A stretch of 32,878 nucleotides of DNA from Jejubacter sp036620675 (lineage in GTDB: Bacteria > Pseudomonadota > Gammaproteobacteria > Enterobacterales > Enterobacteriaceae): assembly GCA_036620675.1 (NCBI GenBank), contig JAZHEE010000043.1; one strand, given 5' to 3'. The notes beneath the pieces are model-generated. The model saw only the letters and a program-made list of their open reading frames with translations. It made no database searches and had not been told where the DNA came from. A program made the translations under genes and the position numbers. The stretch's first letter is position 1; every line of letters starts with the position of its first letter. This document shows, piece by piece, positions 30,346 to 32,878 of the stretch.

Positions 30346-32499
30346 ATGAATAATAACAAGCTCATCAGGCATATCCCCTGGGTCGCACTGGGGATACTCG
30401 GTGCGTGCTGTCTGGCGGTAGTCGCGCTACGGCGCGGCGAACACGTCAGCGCGCTCTGGATAGTCGCCGCCTCGGTATCGGTCTATCTGGTCGCCTATCG
30501 ATATTACAGCCTCTATATCGCGCAGAAAGTCATGAAGCTCGACCCGACGCGCTCAACCCCCGCGGTCATCAATAACGATGGCCTGAACTACGTGCCAACC
30601 AACCGCTATGTGCTGTTCGGTCACCATTTTGCCGCTATCGCCGGTGCCGGGCCGCTGGTAGGCCCGGTGCTGGCCGCCCAGATGGGCTATCTGCCGGGCA
30701 CCCTCTGGCTGCTGGCTGGCGTAGTGCTGGCGGGGGCGGTACAGGACTTTATGGTGCTGTTTATCTCCTCACGCCGTAACGGTGCCTCGCTGGGTGAGAT
30801 GATCAAGGAAGAGATGGGCCGGATTCCGGGCACTATCGCACTGTTCGGCTGCTTCCTTATCATGATTATCATCCTGGCGGTGCTGGCGCTTATCGTGGTG
30901 AAGGCGCTGGCCGAAAGCCCGTGGGGCGTATTTACCGTCTGCTCCACGGTGCCGATTGCGCTGTTCATGGGCATCTATATGCGCTTTCTTCGCCCGGGCC
31001 GGGTGGGTGAAGTTTCCATTATCGGTATCGTGCTGCTGGTGGCCTCTATCTGGTTTGGCGGCGTTATCGCCCACGATCCTTACTGGGGCCCGGCGCTGAC
31101 CTTTAAAGACACCACCATCACTTACGCGCTGATCGGTTACGCTTTTGTCTCCGCTCTGCTGCCGGTCTGGCTGATTCTGGCGCCGCGCGACTATCTGGCC
31201 ACCTTCCTGAAGATCGGGGTTATCGTCGGTCTGGCGCTGGGTATTGTGATCCTGAATCCGGATCTGAAAATGCCGGCGGTGACTCAGTATATCGACGGTA
31301 CCGGCCCGCTATGGAAAGGGGCGCTGTTCCCATTCCTGTTTATCACCATCGCCTGCGGCGCGGTTTCCGGCTTCCACGCGCTTATCGCTTCAGGCACCAC
31401 GCCCAAGCTGCTGGCCTGTGAAACCGACGCGCGTTTTATTGGCTACGGCGCCATGTTGATGGAATCCTTCGTCGCCATTATGGCGCTGGTGGCGGCATCG
31501 ATTATCGAACCTGGCCTTTACTTCGCCATGAACACCCCGCCAGCCGGTCTTGGCATTACCATGCCGAACCTGCATGAGCTGGGCACCGATCAGGCGCCGA
31601 TGATCATGGCTCAACTGAAAGAGGCCACGGTTCATGCGGCAGCTACCGTCAGCTCCTGGGGCTTTGTGATTTCGCCGGAGCAGATCCTGCAAACTGCGAA
31701 GGATATCGGTGAACCTTCAGTGCTGAACCGCGCAGGCGGCGCGCCGACCCTGGCGGTCGGTATCGCCCACGTGTTCCATAAGATAATCCCGGCTGCCGAT
31801 ATGGGGTTCTGGTATCACTTCGGTATTCTGTTCGAAGCGCTGTTCATCCTGACCGCTCTGGACGCCGGTACCCGTTCTGGCCGCTTTATGCTCCAGGATC
31901 TGCTGGGTAACTTTATTCCGTTCCTGAAGAAAACCAACTCTCTACCCGCCGGTATCGTCGGCACCGCCGGTTGCGTAGGACTGTGGGGCTATCTGCTGTA
32001 TCAGGGCGTGGTGGATCCGCTGGGCGGCGTGAAGAGCCTGTGGCCGCTATTTGGTATCTCGAACCAGATGCTGGCCGCCGTGGCGCTGATTCTGGGCACC
32101 GTGATCCTGATTAAGATGAAACGCACTCGCTATATCTGGGTCACCATGCTGCCGGCTATCTGGCTGCTTATCTGCACCACCTGGGCGCTGGGTCTTAAGT
32201 TGTTCAGCAACAACCCGCAGATGGAAGGCTTCTTCTATATGGCGCGGCTGTATAAGGAACAGATCGCACAGCAGGGTTCCAGCCTGACCGCAGAGCAGAT
32301 AACCAATATGAACCACATTGTGGTGAACAACTACACCAACGCCACCCTGAGTATTCTGTTCCTGGTGGTGGTGTACAGCATCCTGTTCTATGGCGTGAAG
32401 ACCTGGTTGCAGGTGCGTAACAATCCGGAGCGCACCGACAAAGAAACGCCTTATGTTCCGGTTCCGGAAGGTGGCGTGAAAGTCTCTTCGGGACATTAA
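30346..32499 (+). CDS. btsT: Pyruvate:H+ symporter BtsT (CstA family)
   Basis: A 717-residue protein of the CstA family, the length of E. coli BtsT (YjiY, 716) and highly similar to it over its length. It has about 18 membrane segments with the family blocks NRYVLFGHHFAAIAGAGPLV, GASLGEMIKEEMG, SGFHALIASGTTPKLLACET and LTALDAGTRSGRFMLQDLLG. It takes up pyruvate with protons, especially in nutrient-poor conditions. I choose the ATG at 30346, which gives the E. coli N-terminus (HIPWVALGILGA) and has CAGGT eight bases upstream; an extension 19 codons earlier is rejected. Upstream BtsR- and CRP-type sites agree with known control by BtsS/BtsR. An intrinsic terminator follows. Confidence 0.95.
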   Translation: MNNNKLIRHIPWVALGILGACCLAVVALRRGEHVSALWIVAASVSVYLVAYRYYSLYIAQKVMKLDPTRSTPAVINNDGLNYVPTNRYVLFGHHFAAIAGAGPLVGPVLAAQMGYLPGTLWLLAGVVLAGAVQDFMVLFISSRRNGASLGEMIKEEMGRIPGTIALFGCFLIMIIILAVLALIVVKALAESPWGVFTVCSTVPIALFMGIYMRFLRPGRVGEVSIIGIVLLVASIWFGGVIAHDPYWGPALTFKDTTITYALIGYAFVSALLPVWLILAPRDYLATFLKIGVIVGLALGIVILNPDLKMPAVTQYIDGTGPLWKGALFPFLFITIACGAVSGFHALIASGTTPKLLACETDARFIGYGAMLMESFVAIMALVAASIIEPGLYFAMNTPPAGLGITMPNLHELGTDQAPMIMAQLKEATVHAAATVSSWGFVISPEQILQTAKDIGEPSVLNRAGGAPTLAVGIAHVFHKIIPAADMGFWYHFGILFEALFILTALDAGTRSGRFMLQDLLGNFIPFLKKTNSLPAGIVGTAGCVGLWGYLLYQGVVDPLGGVKSLWPLFGISNQMLAAVALILGTVILIKMKRTRYIWVTMLPAIWLLICTTWALGLKLFSNNPQMEGFFYMARLYKEQIAQQGSSLTAEQITNMNHIVVNNYTNATLSILFLVVVYSILFYGVKTWLQVRNNPERTDKETPYVPVPEGGVKVSSGH

Positions 32500-32517
32500 T
32501 ACCGCGAGGTGAATTGT

Positions 32518-32547
32518 AAAAGGGGCTGCCACCAGCCCCTTTTTTTA
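32518..32547 (+). terminator. Intrinsic terminator of btsT
   Basis: AAAGGGGCTG-CCAC-CAGCCCCTTT, a 10-bp perfect stem with a 4-nt loop, is followed directly by a T-run to 32546. It is 19 bp after the btsT stop. The leading A-run makes it potentially bidirectional. Confidence 0.95.
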
Positions 32548-32592
32548 TGGTTTAGCGTGGAGTGTTCGAAAGCGGAAATAAGAGACAGCGTC

Positions 32593-32816
32593 CAGGGAGA
32601 GGGCCGGGGTGAGGGTGACAGGCGGCTCCGGCGCCCGGTTTCAGAACAAAAATGGCAGAATATGATGATTCGGTGGGCTGTTCCGTTCATTGCCGGGCAA
32701 CTCCCTCTCCCGTTTCGGGAGAGGGCCGGGGTGAGGGGAACAGACGGCTTCGGTGCCCGCTTTCAGAACAAAACCGGCAGAATATGACGATGCGGTGGGC
32801 TGTTCCGTTCACTTTG
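32593..32816. repeat. Two tandem ~122-bp repeat units (right, inverted copy of the left end)
   Basis: The reverse complement of the left-end family. GGGCTGTTCCGTTCA occurs at 32675-32689 and 32797-32811, a period of 122 bp. Each unit has a CAGGGAGAGGGCCGGGGTGAG-type tail, a GGCTCCGG / CAGAACAAAA block and a GGCAGAATATGA block. The hairpin here is CCCTCTCCCG-TTT-CGGGAGAGGG. The outer edge CCGTTCACTTTG (32805-32816) is the exact complement of bases 1-12. The flank to 32878 is not part of the repeat and shows no gene. Confidence 0.85.
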
Positions 32817-32878
32817 CGTGATTGCTTCTCTGTTAATCCACCGCGGGTGAACGGGCCAGGGGGGCTCAGTCGCCGCTC

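Noticed and set aside
1..32816. Terminal inverted repeats as evidence of a composite transposon
   Set aside because: No transposase, integrase or target-site duplication is visible, and the repeats are made of tandem palindromic units like dispersed intergenic repeats.

Overview
The window is GC-rich, gene-dense DNA from a gamma-proteobacterium, most likely a member of the Enterobacteriaceae. PuuA/B/C/D/R/P, HcxB, YdhR, BtsT and PqqU all read as close full-length relatives of the E. coli proteins, and there is an ERIC-type repeat. Genus cannot be fixed from the sequence. I see no rRNA, tRNA, CRISPR array, transposase or phage gene. Most of the window is a chain of small catabolic and transport modules, nearly all with their own local regulator.

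Layout, left to right. 1-216: two tandem ~120-bp repeat units, matched in inverted orientation at 32593-32816. 251-4481: an ion-transporter-superfamily permease, a divergent LysR regulator, then a DadA-like amino acid dehydrogenase and a RidA imine deaminase. 4533-8156 (minus strand): a PQQ-dependent soluble glucose dehydrogenase followed by the PQQ receptor PqqU, preceded by 665 bp of AT-rich non-coding DNA. 8822-11139: an XRE-cupin regulator divergent from a B3/B4-domain protein and a DapA-family aldolase/lyase. 11146-15342: a LysR regulator divergent from adenine deaminase and an AzgA-type purine permease. 15383-15911: a chromosomal ccdAB toxin-antitoxin pair. 16057-17142: hcxB. 17270-25055: the putrescine-utilisation (Puu) cluster, with puuDRCB on the minus strand and puuA-puuP on the plus strand; puuE is not in its usual place. 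25201-27010: a FadL-type porin and a small secreted SnoaL-like protein. 27190-28479: an MFS anion:cation symporter. 28442-30009 (minus): a divergent second tryptophanyl-tRNA synthetase and ydhR. 30346-32499: the pyruvate transporter btsT.

The most notable signals are regulatory and too small for ordinary gene finding. (1) The second TrpRS gene is preceded by an 18-codon leader peptide with tandem Trp codons, three mutually exclusive RNA pairings and an intrinsic terminator, a complete trp-type attenuator. (2) puuP lies behind a long hairpin that buries its Shine-Dalgarno sequence, and a 66-codon upstream reading frame with a good ribosome-binding site runs through that hairpin and overlaps the puuP start. 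(3) gdhB and pqqU sit together, suggesting an apo-enzyme paired with scavenging of its cofactor; no PQQ biosynthesis gene is present here. (4) btsT carries a BtsR-type direct repeat and a CRP-like site; ade carries a T-N11-A palindrome at the divergent LysR gene.

Gene functions are from recognition of protein families and from motifs read directly. No database search was run, and comparisons with E. coli or F-plasmid proteins are from memory.
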